A stretch of 64,000 nt of DNA from contig OY970294.1 of NCBI GenBank assembly GCA_963716125.1, forward strand, positions 2,356,001-2,420,000. Reading direction: 5' to 3'. Of this stretch, positions 7,451 to 15,804 are shown in pieces; position 1 is the first letter of the stretch; each line of letters opens with the position of its first letter. The DNA comes from Acidiluteibacter sp963716125. Its GTDB lineage: Bacteria > Bacteroidota > Bacteroidia > Flavobacteriales_E > Vicingaceae. The translations under genes were made by a program, and so were the position numbers. The notes beneath the pieces were generated by a model that was given only the letters and a program-made list of their open reading frames with translations, had not been told where the DNA came from and did not search any database.

Positions 7451-8541
7451 ATATTTCTTTTTTTATTTCGTTCATAATCTGCAAATACAAAACTTCCCAA
7501 TCCATCTAAACCTGAATAGAAAGCTTTGCCATTATTGGCTTCAGTAAACTGTTCTACAAACTTTTGCAAATAAGGATCTTCAGCAATCATAAATGTAGTG
7601 ATAGGAATTTTCAATTTTCGGCATTGAGCGCCTAAATTGATCGTTTTATTTAATATTTTGGGATCTTGTCCCCAACTGTTTTGGTAATATTTTCCATTTT
7701 CAATGATACAGGTAGGTTTACCATCTGTAATCATTAAAATTTGCTTGTTGGCACTCTTTTTTCTTCTCAATAAATCCATAGCTAATTCTAAACCTGCAAC
7801 AGTATTGGTGTGATAAGGACCAACAGTTAAATAAGGCAAATCTTTAATTTGTACTTGCCAAGCATCGTTACCAAAAACTACTATGTCTAATGTATCTTTA
7901 GGGTATCTTGTAGTAATAAATTCAGCTAATGCCATGGCAACTTTTTTAGCAGGAGTAATTCTATCTTCTCCATACAATATCATAGAATGGGAAATATCAA
8001 TCATTAACACTGTTGCTAATTGTGTTTTATGTTTGCTTTCTTGAATTTCTAAATCATCCTGAGTTAGCTGAAATTGTTCTATCCCATGATTAATCTGTGC
8101 ATTTCTAAATGATTCTGTGAAGTTGATGTTTTCATAAGCATCACCAAATTGAAATGGTCGTGTATCTTCTGTCATCTCCTCTCCTTTTCCAATAAAAGAA
8201 GTTGGGTGATTGCCAGTAGTTCCTTTTTTAAGCTTTCCAAAAATCTGATCCAAGGCTCTTTTTCGAATCATTTGTTCCGTTTTGGAGGTAATTTTAGATT
8301 TTGAATCTTTAGGATCTGTTCGAAGCATGCTTTTCTTCTCTAAATCTTTTCTAAAATCATCTAAGGTATAATCCTCATCTGTAATATGATGCTCTTTATC
8401 CAATTGCTTCATCCAATCGAAAGTCTCCTCCACATCACCGGCAGTATAAGTCATCAGTTCCAAAAAAAGCTTCAGCAAACGCTCAAATGGTGTTTGTTGA
8501 TCTTCTTCGGCATTAAACTCACTAAAACTAAATCCAATCAT
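7447..8541 (-). CDS. VWA-domain protein, partner of the AAA+ ATPase
   Basis: A 364-residue protein. The N-terminal half is helical and charged. The C-terminal half from about residue 170 is a von Willebrand A domain: MIDISHSM gives the DxSxS metal (MIDAS) motif, then TVGPYHTNTVAG supplies the conserved Thr, and MITDGKPT the conserved Asp. No signal peptide or membrane segment, so it is cytoplasmic. It is the ChlD/CoxE-like partner expected beside a MoxR/BchI-type ATPase and is translationally coupled to it. It is the first gene of the pair. Confidence 0.88.
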   Translation of the reverse strand: MIGFSFSEFNAEEDQQTPFERLLKLFLELMTYTAGDVEETFDWMKQLDKEHHITDEDYTLDDFRKDLEKKSMLRTDPKDSKSKITSKTEQMIRKRALDQIFGKLKKGTTGNHPTSFIGKGEEMTEDTRPFQFGDAYENINFTESFRNAQINHGIEQFQLTQDDLEIQESKHKTQLATVLMIDISHSMILYGEDRITPAKKVAMALAEFITTRYPKDTLDIVVFGNDAWQVQIKDLPYLTVGPYHTNTVAGLELAMDLLRRKKSANKQILMITDGKPTCIIENGKYYQNSWGQDPKILNKTINLGAQCRKLKIPITTFMIAEDPYLQKFVEQFTEANNGKAFYSGLDGLGSFVFADYERNKKRNI

Positions 8542-8604
8542 AGGCTTTAAAATTACTATTTAAACAACGTATTCTTATGATTGTTTAGATTTTTTAAGAC
8601 AAAA

Positions 8605-8630
8605 AAAAGTCGCAAGTAATTGCGACTTTT
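8605..8630 (-). terminator. Intrinsic terminator after the DUF2911 gene
   Basis: A perfect 11-bp inverted repeat (AAAAGTCGCAA / TTGCGACTTTT) with a GTAA loop. On the minus strand it is followed by a run of T (8601-8608 complement), ending the DUF2911 transcript before the VWA gene. The A/T flanks on both sides could allow bidirectional use. Confidence 0.75.
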
Positions 8631-8652
8631 AATTGAATAAATAGGATATAAT

Positions 8653-9297
8653 TTATTTAAATTTAATAGACATAGGCACTTCTATATAATCCCACTTGAG
8701 TGTTAAAGTATCTGTACCAAACTCAAACTCCATTTGTTCTTGCTTCTCAGTCAATTGCTTAGAATTTACATTAAACTTCACTTCATCTTTACTTTTGTCA
8801 TATTTATAAGCTCCCCACTGCTTAGAAACTTTATTCAATATAATCGTCCATTCGTTTTCAGATGGAATTGTAAATAATGAATATTTCCCTGCGCTCACTT
8901 TATTTCCTTCAATAACAACATCTTTGTCAAATTCAATAGTAGTTGCCTCGTTTGCTCCTGTTCTCCATACTTCGTTATAAGGAACTAAATCACCCCAAAT
9001 AGTTCTTCCCCTAACTGAAGGAGCACCATAATTAACTGTAATAGTATTTCCACCCGAAGTAGTAGAGATCATTTTTCTTGGGCTTTTTATTTGAGCTTCT
9101 TTTTCTTCACTCATTTGTACAGCAGGTGCTGCCATTTCAGATGATTCTACTTCATCTTCTTGCAGAGCCGGTTGAGCAGCTTCTGTTTTCTTTTTGTCCT
9201 TTTTTAGACCTGCTTGTTTTTGCAAAGTTTCATTTTGTGCTTGCATACTAAAGCTAGCAACTAATAAAAAGGTAATTGATAAAATTAAATTTTTCAT
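8653..9297 (-). CDS. DUF2911 family secreted protein
   Basis: A 214-residue protein. The signal peptide MKNLILSITFLLVASFSMQAQ is probably cleaved after QAQ. A low-complexity charged linker (residues ~25-75) follows, then the DUF2911 domain with GNTITVNYGAPSVRGRTIWG, VPYNEVWRTGANEATTI and KYSLFTIPSENEWTIILN. This domain is common in Bacteroidota and predicted periplasmic; no biochemical function is known to me. It lies 2 bases after the DUF4442 gene on the same strand, so the two probably share a transcript ending at the 8605-8630 hairpin. Confidence 0.88.
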   Translation of the reverse strand: MKNLILSITFLLVASFSMQAQNETLQKQAGLKKDKKKTEAAQPALQEDEVESSEMAAPAVQMSEEKEAQIKSPRKMISTTSGGNTITVNYGAPSVRGRTIWGDLVPYNEVWRTGANEATTIEFDKDVVIEGNKVSAGKYSLFTIPSENEWTIILNKVSKQWGAYKYDKSKDEVKFNVNSKQLTEKQEQMEFEFGTDTLTLKWDYIEVPMSIKFK

Positions 9298-9299
9298 AA

Positions 9300-9809
9300 T
9301 TATTGAATTTTTGTTTTTACTTTATTCCATGACTTTATTTGCCAATTCGTCTTTGCACTGCATAATTCGTTCCCTTTTTTATCTTTCACTGAAATTATGC
9401 ATTGAAAATACACTGAACCCTCTGTTTTTAAAGGATCTATAATTTTTTCATTAATTTCCTTATCAGTGATTTCATAAGTAGCGAATGCTTCCATTTTACC
9501 TTGATACAGGTATTTTAAGTCCATACTTTCCATAATAATACGATAATCTTTAAACCCTAAACGTGAAAGCAACAATAAACCTGAAGAATATTCAGCAGCA
9601 GTTGCTAAAACACAAGCATGCAAACCTTTAATATGATTTAGATTCTTTTTGAAATAAGGTATTTTCACCACTACTTTATTCGATTCTATGGTCCATACTT
9701 TCAATTGGTGGGGTTTATTAAAAGGGATCATTCGGTGTAATAGGAAATTGAATTTCCATAAACCAAATTTTGATTTCTGAGCGGATGAAATGATAGAATT
9801 AAAGTTCAT
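9300..9809 (-). CDS. DUF4442 hotdog-fold protein (thioesterase-like)
   Basis: About 169 residues from the ATG at 9809; a TTG two codons upstream (9815) is also possible. The pattern fits DUF4442, a PaaI/YiiD-type hotdog domain: PYFKKNLNHIKGLHACVLATAAEYSSGLLL (split here by the HIKG loop, with the long hotdog helix after it), and later strands MESMDLKYLYQGKMEAFATYE and KGNELCSAKTNWQIK. Such proteins may hydrolyse or bind acyl-thioesters, but the acidic catalytic residue is not certain here. It is paired with DUF2911 downstream. Confidence 0.78.
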   Translation of the reverse strand: MNFNSIISSAQKSKFGLWKFNFLLHRMIPFNKPHQLKVWTIESNKVVVKIPYFKKNLNHIKGLHACVLATAAEYSSGLLLLSRLGFKDYRIIMESMDLKYLYQGKMEAFATYEITDKEINEKIIDPLKTEGSVYFQCIISVKDKKGNELCSAKTNWQIKSWNKVKTKIQ

Positions 9810-9856
9810 TATCAAGAGCGTTTATAATAATTTAAGATTTAAAAGCCTCGCCAATT

Positions 9857-9887
9857 TTTGCAAGAAATTAAATTTAAAGTAAATTTG
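9857..9887 (+). promoter_or_regulatory. Bacteroidota-type promoter for the SlyD-like gene
   Basis: TTTG (9857-9860), 19 bases, then TAAATTTG (9880-9887) fits the consensus well. Transcription would begin near 9893, giving a leader of about 80 bases before the ATG at 9976. That leader is AT-rich and shows no obvious regulatory structure. Confidence 0.6.
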
Positions 9888-9975
9888 CACAAAATTGAGC
9901 ACAAAATGAATAGTTTATCGCAAGATTTTATCATTTTACGCTCAAATAATTATTTTTTGAATTAAAACAAGATTT

Positions 9976-10404
9976 ATGTCACAAGTAAAAGACGGAGATA
10001 CCATTCAGGTACATTACACAGGAAAATTAACTGATGAAACTGTATTCGATAGCTCAAGAGAAAGAGAACCATTGGAATTTACAGTAGGTTCAGGACAATT
10101 GATAAAAGGTTTTGACAAGGCGGTAATAGGTTTGGCTGCAGGTCAATCAACAGTAGCAAACATTCCTTGTGCGGAAGCATACGGTGAGCCAAGAGAGGAC
10201 ATGGTAATGGAAGTGCCTAAAACGCAGTTACCAGCTGAAATTAAGCCAGAAATTGGTATGACGCTTTCAGCAGGTCAGCAAGATGGCACACAAATGCCAG
10301 TTACAATTGTTGAAGTAGCTGAAGATCATATTAAATTGGATGCGAATCATCCTTTAGCAGGAAAAGATTTAGTATTTGATATTGAAGTTGTTTCAATTAA
10401 ATAA
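9976..10404 (+). CDS. FKBP-type peptidyl-prolyl isomerase, SlyD-like
   Basis: A 142-residue SlyD-type isomerase that catalyses cis/trans proline isomerisation and acts as a chaperone. The FKBP part includes GDTIQVHYTGKL near the N-terminus and FDSSREREPLEFTVGSGQLIKGFD; the inserted-flap domain lies around residues 70-120; and the closing strand is NHPLAGKDLVFDIEV, diagnostic of SlyD. There is no signal peptide and no His-rich metal-binding tail, so it is a cytoplasmic short form. It is a single-gene unit with its own promoter and a strong terminator. Confidence 0.94.
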   Translation: MSQVKDGDTIQVHYTGKLTDETVFDSSREREPLEFTVGSGQLIKGFDKAVIGLAAGQSTVANIPCAEAYGEPREDMVMEVPKTQLPAEIKPEIGMTLSAGQQDGTQMPVTIVEVAEDHIKLDANHPLAGKDLVFDIEVVSIK

Positions 10405-10422
10405 ATACTACATAAACTATAT

Positions 10423-10458
10423 AAATGCTCCATTTTTAATTAGATGGAGCATTTTTTT
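10423..10458 (+). terminator. Intrinsic terminator after the SlyD-like gene
   Basis: An 11-bp perfect stem (AAATGCTCCAT / ATGGAGCATTT) with a 10-base loop, followed by a run of T to 10458. The T-run meets the stop codon of the convergent DUF4177-like gene (10458-10460). Confidence 0.85.
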
Positions 10459-10619
10459 TAGCGTTCTTTTTTCATCAAAACTACTACTGAATTATTATGC
10501 TCACTACTAATGGATACTGCAATCCAACCTTCAGTGGCCAATTCATTCAAACGATTCTCAAATTTTTCAATACTTTCAAAGAGACCTTTCTTTACAATTT
10601 TATACGTTAATTTTGACAT
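10458..10619 (-). CDS. DUF4177-like small protein
   Basis: A 53-residue protein from the ATG at 10619 (an upstream in-frame TTG at 10664 is less likely). The pattern LTYKIV....FESIEKFENRLNELATEGW.AVSIS....VVVLMKK matches the DUF4177 family: a strand, a helix ending in the typical NELATEGW, then two strands. Function is unknown. The gene is convergent with the SlyD-like gene, and its stop codon abuts that gene's terminator T-run. Confidence 0.75.
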   Translation of the reverse strand: MSKLTYKIVKKGLFESIEKFENRLNELATEGWIAVSISSEHNNSVVVLMKKER

Positions 10620-10717
10620 GAATAGATTTGTATTAGTAATTAAAGGTAGCGAATTTAGGGTCAAAAATTATAAATTAGTACATTTCAAACAATAATTATT
10701 TCTAAAACCAATATAGG

Positions 10718-11299
10718 TTGATCTTAAGCAATAAAGAAGAGAACTTCATTCAACATACAGACTTTTTTAGTTTGAAAATAAGCATCACTAATAAAATAAT
10801 GCAAGCATTTTCAGAAATTGAAACTGAAATGAAATCGATCTACCCTATTCTGAGCCAAAAAGTATCTTTTGCACCTATTAAAACTTCTTCAAAAATTTCT
10901 AAGGGTGAAAATTTAAAAAATCTACCCTTTTTAATGCTTGATTTTCCAAAGCAGTTTGAGCAAACCAACATTTTTTCTTTTCGTTTGTTATTTTGGTGGG
11001 GAAAAGGATTTACATTATTTCTTCACCTAAAAAATGATAATTTAAAAGGAATTTTAAAGCAAATTTCTACTAATCAACATCTTTGCCGCAATAATTATCG
11101 CTTTGCAATTGATGGTGATGAATGGGAACATGATCTTGACACAGAAAACTATCATAAATTAGACGAATTAAAAAACTTAAAAAAAATACCTTATATTAAA
11201 ATCGCTATTCCATTAAAATTTGAAAAAATAAATGATTTGGAAATAAGAGTTATTGAAGCTTATAGAGATATCTTTAAATTAATACAGAACCATGAATAA
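10718..11299 (+). CDS. Conserved hypothetical protein
   Basis: Up to 193 residues, with no family I can name. The likely start is a TTG at 10718, because the sequence between it and the first ATG (10799) reads as continuous amphipathic helix (TDFFSLKISITNKIMQAF). The central block has hydrophobic strands (LPFLMLDFPKQF, FSFRLLFWWGKGFTLFLHL), and the C-terminus is helical. Being Trp/Phe-rich without membrane segments suggests a soluble ligand-binding or enzyme fold. It overlaps the thioesterase gene by 8 bases and is probably co-translated with it. Confidence 0.7.
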   Translation: MILSNKEENFIQHTDFFSLKISITNKIMQAFSEIETEMKSIYPILSQKVSFAPIKTSSKISKGENLKNLPFLMLDFPKQFEQTNIFSFRLLFWWGKGFTLFLHLKNDNLKGILKQISTNQHLCRNNYRFAIDGDEWEHDLDTENYHKLDELKNLKKIPYIKIAIPLKFEKINDLEIRVIEAYRDIFKLIQNHE

Positions 11300-11732
11300 T
11301 ATTCAATTAGAAGACTTTAGTCATAAAATATCATTTCCTGTGCGTTTTATGGACATTGATGCATTGAATCACGTTAATAATGCACGTTATTTAAATTATT
11401 TGGAGGAAGGTAGAATAAATTATGTAAGAGAAGTACTAAATACCTATCATAGTGTGCAAGATTTGAATGTATTGGTGGCAAGAGTGGAAATTGATTACGT
11501 TGCTCCTATTCTATTTGGGAGTATTGTAAATGTATATACTAGAATTAAAAAAATTGGCAACAGTAGTTTCCTTTTTGAAACACTTATATGTTCTGAAAGG
11601 GATAAAAAGGAAACAATTTCAGCTAAAAGTCTAGTTACTTTAGTCAATTTTGATCCTAAAGAAAAAAAATCAACTCCAATTTCAGATAGTATTCGACTAA
11701 TAATTAAAGAATTTGAAAAAAAGTTAGATTGA
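11292..11732 (+). CDS. Acyl-CoA thioesterase, YbgC/4-hydroxybenzoyl-CoA thioesterase type
   Basis: A 146-residue single hotdog domain. The catalytic segment RFMDIDALNHVNNARYLNYLEEGR (here split: the Asp in DIDALNHVNN and the following helix) is characteristic of YbgC-like acyl-CoA thioesterases. Strands ARVEIDYVAPILFGSIVNVYTRI and SSFLFETLICSE follow. It should hydrolyse acyl-CoA in the cytoplasm; chain length is unknown. Its ATG lies inside the end of the upstream hypothetical gene. Confidence 0.9.
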   Translation: MNNIQLEDFSHKISFPVRFMDIDALNHVNNARYLNYLEEGRINYVREVLNTYHSVQDLNVLVARVEIDYVAPILFGSIVNVYTRIKKIGNSSFLFETLICSERDKKETISAKSLVTLVNFDPKEKKSTPISDSIRLIIKEFEKKLD

Positions 11733-11774
11733 TTTTATCGTTCATTATTTTTTTATATCTTGGCTTCACCAATT

Positions 11775-12257
11775 ATGAAATATAGATACCTAACAGACGA
11801 AGAACTCAAACTCTTAGAAAAAGACTTTGTTCAATTTTTAATAGCCAATGGCATCGATAATGATGAGTGGTTGAGAATCAACAAGGAAAACGCAGACAAT
11901 GCATTAGAAATTGTAGGGTTATTCAGCGATGTTGTAGTAGAAAAAGCTATAGAAAATATCGAATATTTAGAATATCGTTCAGAGAAAAGTTTAAAATTAT
12001 TTCGCTGTAAGAAAGATAAAATTATATTGATTGGTTTAGATATTGATGCATCTAGTTCTTTAGATTTTACTAAAAAAGAAAGTGCAGATATAGCTTTAAA
12101 TGAAGGTGATGATGCTATAAAATCCTACAAAACATCTAAAAATTACAATCCTGCGCGAGCTGAAGAGATTTTTAAAATGTTAGAAGCTGGTTGTTATATT
12201 GTTGATGGGAAATTCTTTAATAGCTTTAATCAACTAAGGAAAGCTTATCAAAATTAG
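11775..12257 (+). CDS. DUF6495 family protein
   Basis: About 160 residues from the ATG at 11775; an in-frame TTG five codons upstream is rejected because MKYRYLTDEEL is the family-like beginning. Typical blocks are EKDFVQFLIANGIDNDEW and GLFSDVVVEKAIENIEYLEYRS, with a C-terminus ending VDGKFFNSFNQLRKAYQ. It is soluble, acidic and mostly helical. I recognise it as the Bacteroidota DUF6495 family; no function is known. Its last 32 bases overlap the end of the convergent glycosyltransferase gene. Confidence 0.75.
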   Translation: MKYRYLTDEELKLLEKDFVQFLIANGIDNDEWLRINKENADNALEIVGLFSDVVVEKAIENIEYLEYRSEKSLKLFRCKKDKIILIGLDIDASSSLDFTKKESADIALNEGDDAIKSYKTSKNYNPARAEEIFKMLEAGCYIVDGKFFNSFNQLRKAYQN

Positions 12258-13494
12258 AGTTTTTATCAATTTCTCTATATAAAAGCAGTAAATCTTTGGT
12301 TGAATTTACATTTATTGCTCTATTACTTCTATTTAATAATTCTGATGCTACTTCATCAATTTTTTCATTGGGGTAATAGTTATCTCTAGCATAATGAACA
12401 AATTTCAATAATTGAAAGGCATCAAACCATTGATAAAATCGTTTTATAAAAGTTAACTTAGAAGCTGATTCTCTTTTTATTTCTTCCAATTTTCGTACCC
12501 AAACATCTGTTCCGTAAAAATTTAATAAAATAGGATTTAAATTTTTAATCAATTCTATTTCATCGTATAAAAGGGAAACTGAATTTGATAATTCCTTCAA
12601 TAATTGGAATGATCTTAAAGAATAAGTGTAGAAATTACTTTGATGCCTTTCAATTATTTCACCTATAGCCTTACCAGTTCCAAAAGGAACTCTATCAGAA
12701 ATGCGTGGAGAAGGTAAGACTGTAGTAGAATTAATCTCCTCAAATTTAGTGTTTTGAATAAATTTCTGTAAAAAATAAAAGTCTTCACCTGCTTTTCGTT
12801 TATTCATTCCTCCTTGTTGGCAATAGTTTAAAACTCTCACTGCCATAGATGAACCTACTGTGTGCATTCCATAAGGTAAATTCGCCCATTGAATAGCATT
12901 TTTATAAACTCTTAAATGCAATTCATAGTTAATAATAGCTTGATAGATTTCAGAAGGATATTCATTCCCTTCAATAGGGTGCTCAAAATAGATGGATGCA
13001 GCCGCTAGTTTACTATTTTTAAAGGCTTTTTCTATTTCAATTAAATAATTAGGTAAAACCACACAATCTGCATCAAAACAAACAATTACACCGTCAGAAT
13101 TGTTAATGTCATGGAATCTTCTAATAGCTTCATCCATTCCAATTTTACGAGCCAAACCTACTCCTGCATGTTTAGCATTTAGGTCATTAAAAAGTATTGG
13201 ATAAATAGATAAAAAACCGTTATAATCTTTTTTAAAATCAATTATTTCCTGATACGTAATTAAATTTTGATGCTTGATCAACTCACTAGAACTTTGAGAA
13301 GCATTGATCACTATAATTAATTCTACTTTATAATCTGGTTCAATACAATTTGCTAACGATTGTATAGCTTTAATGATATCTTTTTCATTACAGGCAGGAA
13401 GAACAATAGAAATTTCTAAATCAGTACTTACTCCATCCTCAATAAATGCTGGATATAATGCATGTTTTTTAAGGTAATTTTCTAATACTTTCAT
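12226..13494 (-). CDS. Family 2-like glycosyltransferase
   Basis: A 422-residue protein with a GT-A fold. The N-terminal strand EISIVLPACNEKDII near residue 27 is the nucleotide-binding start. VCFDADCVVLPNYL near 145 holds the DxD-type metal site, and AGEDFYFLQKF near 240 the catalytic-base region (ED). No membrane segments, so it is a cytoplasmic or peripheral transferase; donor and acceptor are unknown. The C-terminal third is helical and unassigned. It starts one base after the stop of pdxH on the same strand, so the two are likely co-transcribed. Confidence 0.82.
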   Translation of the reverse strand: MKVLENYLKKHALYPAFIEDGVSTDLEISIVLPACNEKDIIKAIQSLANCIEPDYKVELIIVINASQSSSELIKHQNLITYQEIIDFKKDYNGFLSIYPILFNDLNAKHAGVGLARKIGMDEAIRRFHDINNSDGVIVCFDADCVVLPNYLIEIEKAFKNSKLAAASIYFEHPIEGNEYPSEIYQAIINYELHLRVYKNAIQWANLPYGMHTVGSSMAVRVLNYCQQGGMNKRKAGEDFYFLQKFIQNTKFEEINSTTVLPSPRISDRVPFGTGKAIGEIIERHQSNFYTYSLRSFQLLKELSNSVSLLYDEIELIKNLNPILLNFYGTDVWVRKLEEIKRESASKLTFIKRFYQWFDAFQLLKFVHYARDNYYPNEKIDEVASELLNRSNRAINVNSTKDLLLLYREIDKNSNFDKLSLVD

Positions 13495-13495
13495 A

Positions 13496-14143
13496 TCAAG
13501 GTGAAAGTCTATTTATCAACCAATTGCCATCTTTTAAATCAAATGCCAAACGATCATGTAATCGAGAAGGTCTTCCTTGCCAAAACTCAAAATAATTAGG
13601 TTCAATAATATATCCACCCCAAAAAGGTGGTCGCTTCACTTCTTTCCCTTCAAATTTCTTAGTTATTCGTTCTACTTCCTCTTCCAAAGCAGCTCTTGAT
13701 TTTATTTTAGTACTTTGTTTAGAAGCCCACGCTCCTATTTGGCTTTCTCTTGGTCGACTATTAAAATATTCATCGGAAATCTTAGCATTTACCCTTTTTA
13801 TTTTTCCTTGAATTCTAACTTGTCTGTCTAGTTCTATCCAATAAAAATTCATTGCAACAGCTTTATTTTCTTCTATTTCTGTTCCTTTTTTTGATTCATA
13901 ATTGGTGTAAAAAGTAAAGCCATTTTCATCAAAATCTCTCAATAAAACCACCCTAGAATCAGGAATATGATTACTCACTGTAGATAATACGAAAGCATTA
14001 GGGTCTTTCGGTTGTTTTTTTATAGCTACTTCCATCCAATTTTCCATCACATCAAATGGATTTGTAGGTGTTTGATCTAATTCTAATGTGCCAAAATCAA
14101 AACTTCTACGGATATTTTTTACTTCATCTCTTAACTTTTTCAT
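13496..14143 (-). CDS. pdxH: Pyridoxamine 5'-phosphate oxidase
   Basis: PdxH uses FMN to oxidise pyridoxine or pyridoxamine 5'-phosphate to pyridoxal phosphate. The 215-residue protein is full length. Motifs: SNHIPDSRVVLLRDFDENGFTFYTNYESKKG (FMN-binding, here running across two strands), AMNFYWIELDRQVRIQG, and YFNSRPRESQIGAWASKQS with the PLP-contacting SRPRES. The C-terminal FWQGRPSRLHDRLAF and a final RLSP complete the family pattern. Cytoplasmic dimer. It leads a short unit with the glycosyltransferase. Confidence 0.97.
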   Translation of the reverse strand: MKKLRDEVKNIRRSFDFGTLELDQTPTNPFDVMENWMEVAIKKQPKDPNAFVLSTVSNHIPDSRVVLLRDFDENGFTFYTNYESKKGTEIEENKAVAMNFYWIELDRQVRIQGKIKRVNAKISDEYFNSRPRESQIGAWASKQSTKIKSRAALEEEVERITKKFEGKEVKRPPFWGGYIIEPNYFEFWQGRPSRLHDRLAFDLKDGNWLINRLSP

Positions 14144-14226
14144 AGTTTTAAGTTTTTGTAATTAGGCTACAAAGTAAATCAGAAATAAAAAGTTGCCCTA
14201 ATTAATTCTACAAAAATCGGATTTAT

Positions 14227-14234
14227 TATCTTTG
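14227..14234 (+). promoter_or_regulatory. Candidate -7 element for yqgE
   Basis: TATCTTTG matches TAnnTTTG 16 bases before the ATG at 14251. No TTG is seen at the usual -33 spacing, so only half the promoter is supported. Confidence 0.4.
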
Positions 14235-14250
14235 AAAAAACTCATTAAGA

Positions 14251-14847
14251 ATGGATATAAATCCTTTAAACTACAGTATTAGCAAGTTAAATAGCTTAGA
14301 ACTAAGTGTTGGAAGCCTTTTGGTGGCAGAACCATTCATGCAAGATGAACATTTTAAGCGTTCAGTTATTCTTGTTTGTGAGCATAATGAACAAGGAACA
14401 GTAGGTTTAGTCCTTAATAGAGCCGTTGGGTTAAGCATTAATGATTTAATTAAGGATTTTCCTATAATCAATTCAGAAGTTTTAATTGGTGGACCTGTTC
14501 AGGCTGAAAATTTGTATTATATTCACAATAAGGGAGAACTTATTCCAAACAGTAGAAAAGTTGCTGAAAATGTTTATTGGGCAGGCGATTTTGAAACAAT
14601 TAAGTCATTGATTTTAAACAAAAAAATTAAACAATCAGATATTCATTTCTTTTTGGGTTATTCTGGTTGGGATGTGGATCAAATTAGAGAAGAAATTAAA
14701 GGGGAATCTTGGTTGATAACAGATTTATCCGAAAAATATATTTTTGGAGATATTGATCCAGATGATTTATGGGCACAAATTTTAAAAGATAAAGGGCATC
14801 AATATGCCATGATGGCTAATTTTCCTGAAAATCCCTCATTTAACTAG
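14251..14847 (+). CDS. YqgE/AlgH family protein
   Basis: A 198-residue protein of the YqgE/AlgH (DUF179) family. Key blocks are GSLLVAEPFMQDEHFKRSVI near residue 20, HNEQGTVGLVLNRAV near 46, and VLIGGPVQAENLYYIHN near 75, plus FFLGYSGWDVDQIREEI. Family members are small cytoplasmic proteins of unclear role, sometimes linked to transcription or nucleases. It is followed two bases later by the YihY-like gene, so the pair is probably one transcript. Confidence 0.92.
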   Translation: MDINPLNYSISKLNSLELSVGSLLVAEPFMQDEHFKRSVILVCEHNEQGTVGLVLNRAVGLSINDLIKDFPIINSEVLIGGPVQAENLYYIHNKGELIPNSRKVAENVYWAGDFETIKSLILNKKIKQSDIHFFLGYSGWDVDQIREEIKGESWLITDLSEKYIFGDIDPDDLWAQILKDKGHQYAMMANFPENPSFN

Positions 14848-14849
14848 AT

Positions 14850-15758
14850 TTGAAAAATTTCTTCCAAGTTTTCTATCAGGCGTTTATTCAATTTAGACAA
14901 AGTAACCCTTTGCTCTTAGCATCCTCAACTTCATTTTTTAGCCTGTTTGCTTTACCACCTATTTTAGTAATAATAACTAGCGTTTTGGGTTATTTTAGCA
15001 GCGATGATATGTTGAGTAGCGAACTATTTAAAGAACTGACCAACAATTTTGGTCAAGATTCTGCCAATCAAATTCATGAAGTTTTCTTAAATTTTAAATC
15101 TATCATTCCCAATACATTTGCATCAATATTTGTATTTTTATTTCTAATATTTGTAGCCACTACGTTAATGAAGTTGGTGAAAGATTCAATCAATTCCCTA
15201 TGGGGATTTCAACCAAAGGCGAATAATAAGGTTGCATTGGCGCTTTTTGAAAGATTTATCTCTTTTTTACTGTTATTAATGGCTGGCGCTATCTTCCTAG
15301 TTTCCTTATTGTCTGATACTTTTCTCACCTTCTTGAGTCAATTTTTGAAACAATACAACCCTGAATTAGATATTTTATTTATTAAAAGTATCAATGCAGT
15401 TTTTTCAATTATAACTGTTTCCATTTGGTTTATGCTGTTATTTAAAACATTACCTAATGCCAAAATCAATTGGAAACCTGCACTTATTGGCGGATTTGTA
15501 ACATCCTTATTATTTACTTTAGGAAAATTTATATTAGGTAGAGTATTAGTAAATAGTGATATAGATAATATATTTGGAGCCTCTAGCAGCGTAATGATTC
15601 TCTTATTATTTGTCTTTTACTCCTCTTTAATTTTCTATTACGGTGCTGTATTTACCTATGTTTATGCAGAAGCAATCGACAAGGAGATAAAACCTGGTTA
15701 CTACGCAGTGAAAGTGAATATTAAAGAAGTCATCGAGGAAGAAGGAAAAGAGTTATAA
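14850..15758 (+). CDS. YihY/BrkB-like inner membrane protein
   Basis: A 302-residue integral membrane protein with about six hydrophobic segments, matching the YihY/virulence-factor-BrkB family: FRQSNPLLLASSTSFFSLFA at the first helix, the central SINSLWGFQ, and later helices ending FYSSLIFYYGAVFTYVYAEA, a family hallmark. The start is a TTG at 14850 two bases after the yqgE stop. No ATG occurs before the first membrane segment, so the TTG is well supported. Members are probably transporters or envelope proteins; despite old annotation they are not RNase BN. Confidence 0.88.
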   Translation: MKNFFQVFYQAFIQFRQSNPLLLASSTSFFSLFALPPILVIITSVLGYFSSDDMLSSELFKELTNNFGQDSANQIHEVFLNFKSIIPNTFASIFVFLFLIFVATTLMKLVKDSINSLWGFQPKANNKVALALFERFISFLLLLMAGAIFLVSLLSDTFLTFLSQFLKQYNPELDILFIKSINAVFSIITVSIWFMLLFKTLPNAKINWKPALIGGFVTSLLFTLGKFILGRVLVNSDIDNIFGASSSVMILLLFVFYSSLIFYYGAVFTYVYAEAIDKEIKPGYYAVKVNIKEVIEEEGKEL

Positions 15759-15804
15759 TGGCATTCAACTTGCTATATTAAAATAGAATTAACAACAGTA
15801 TTGT

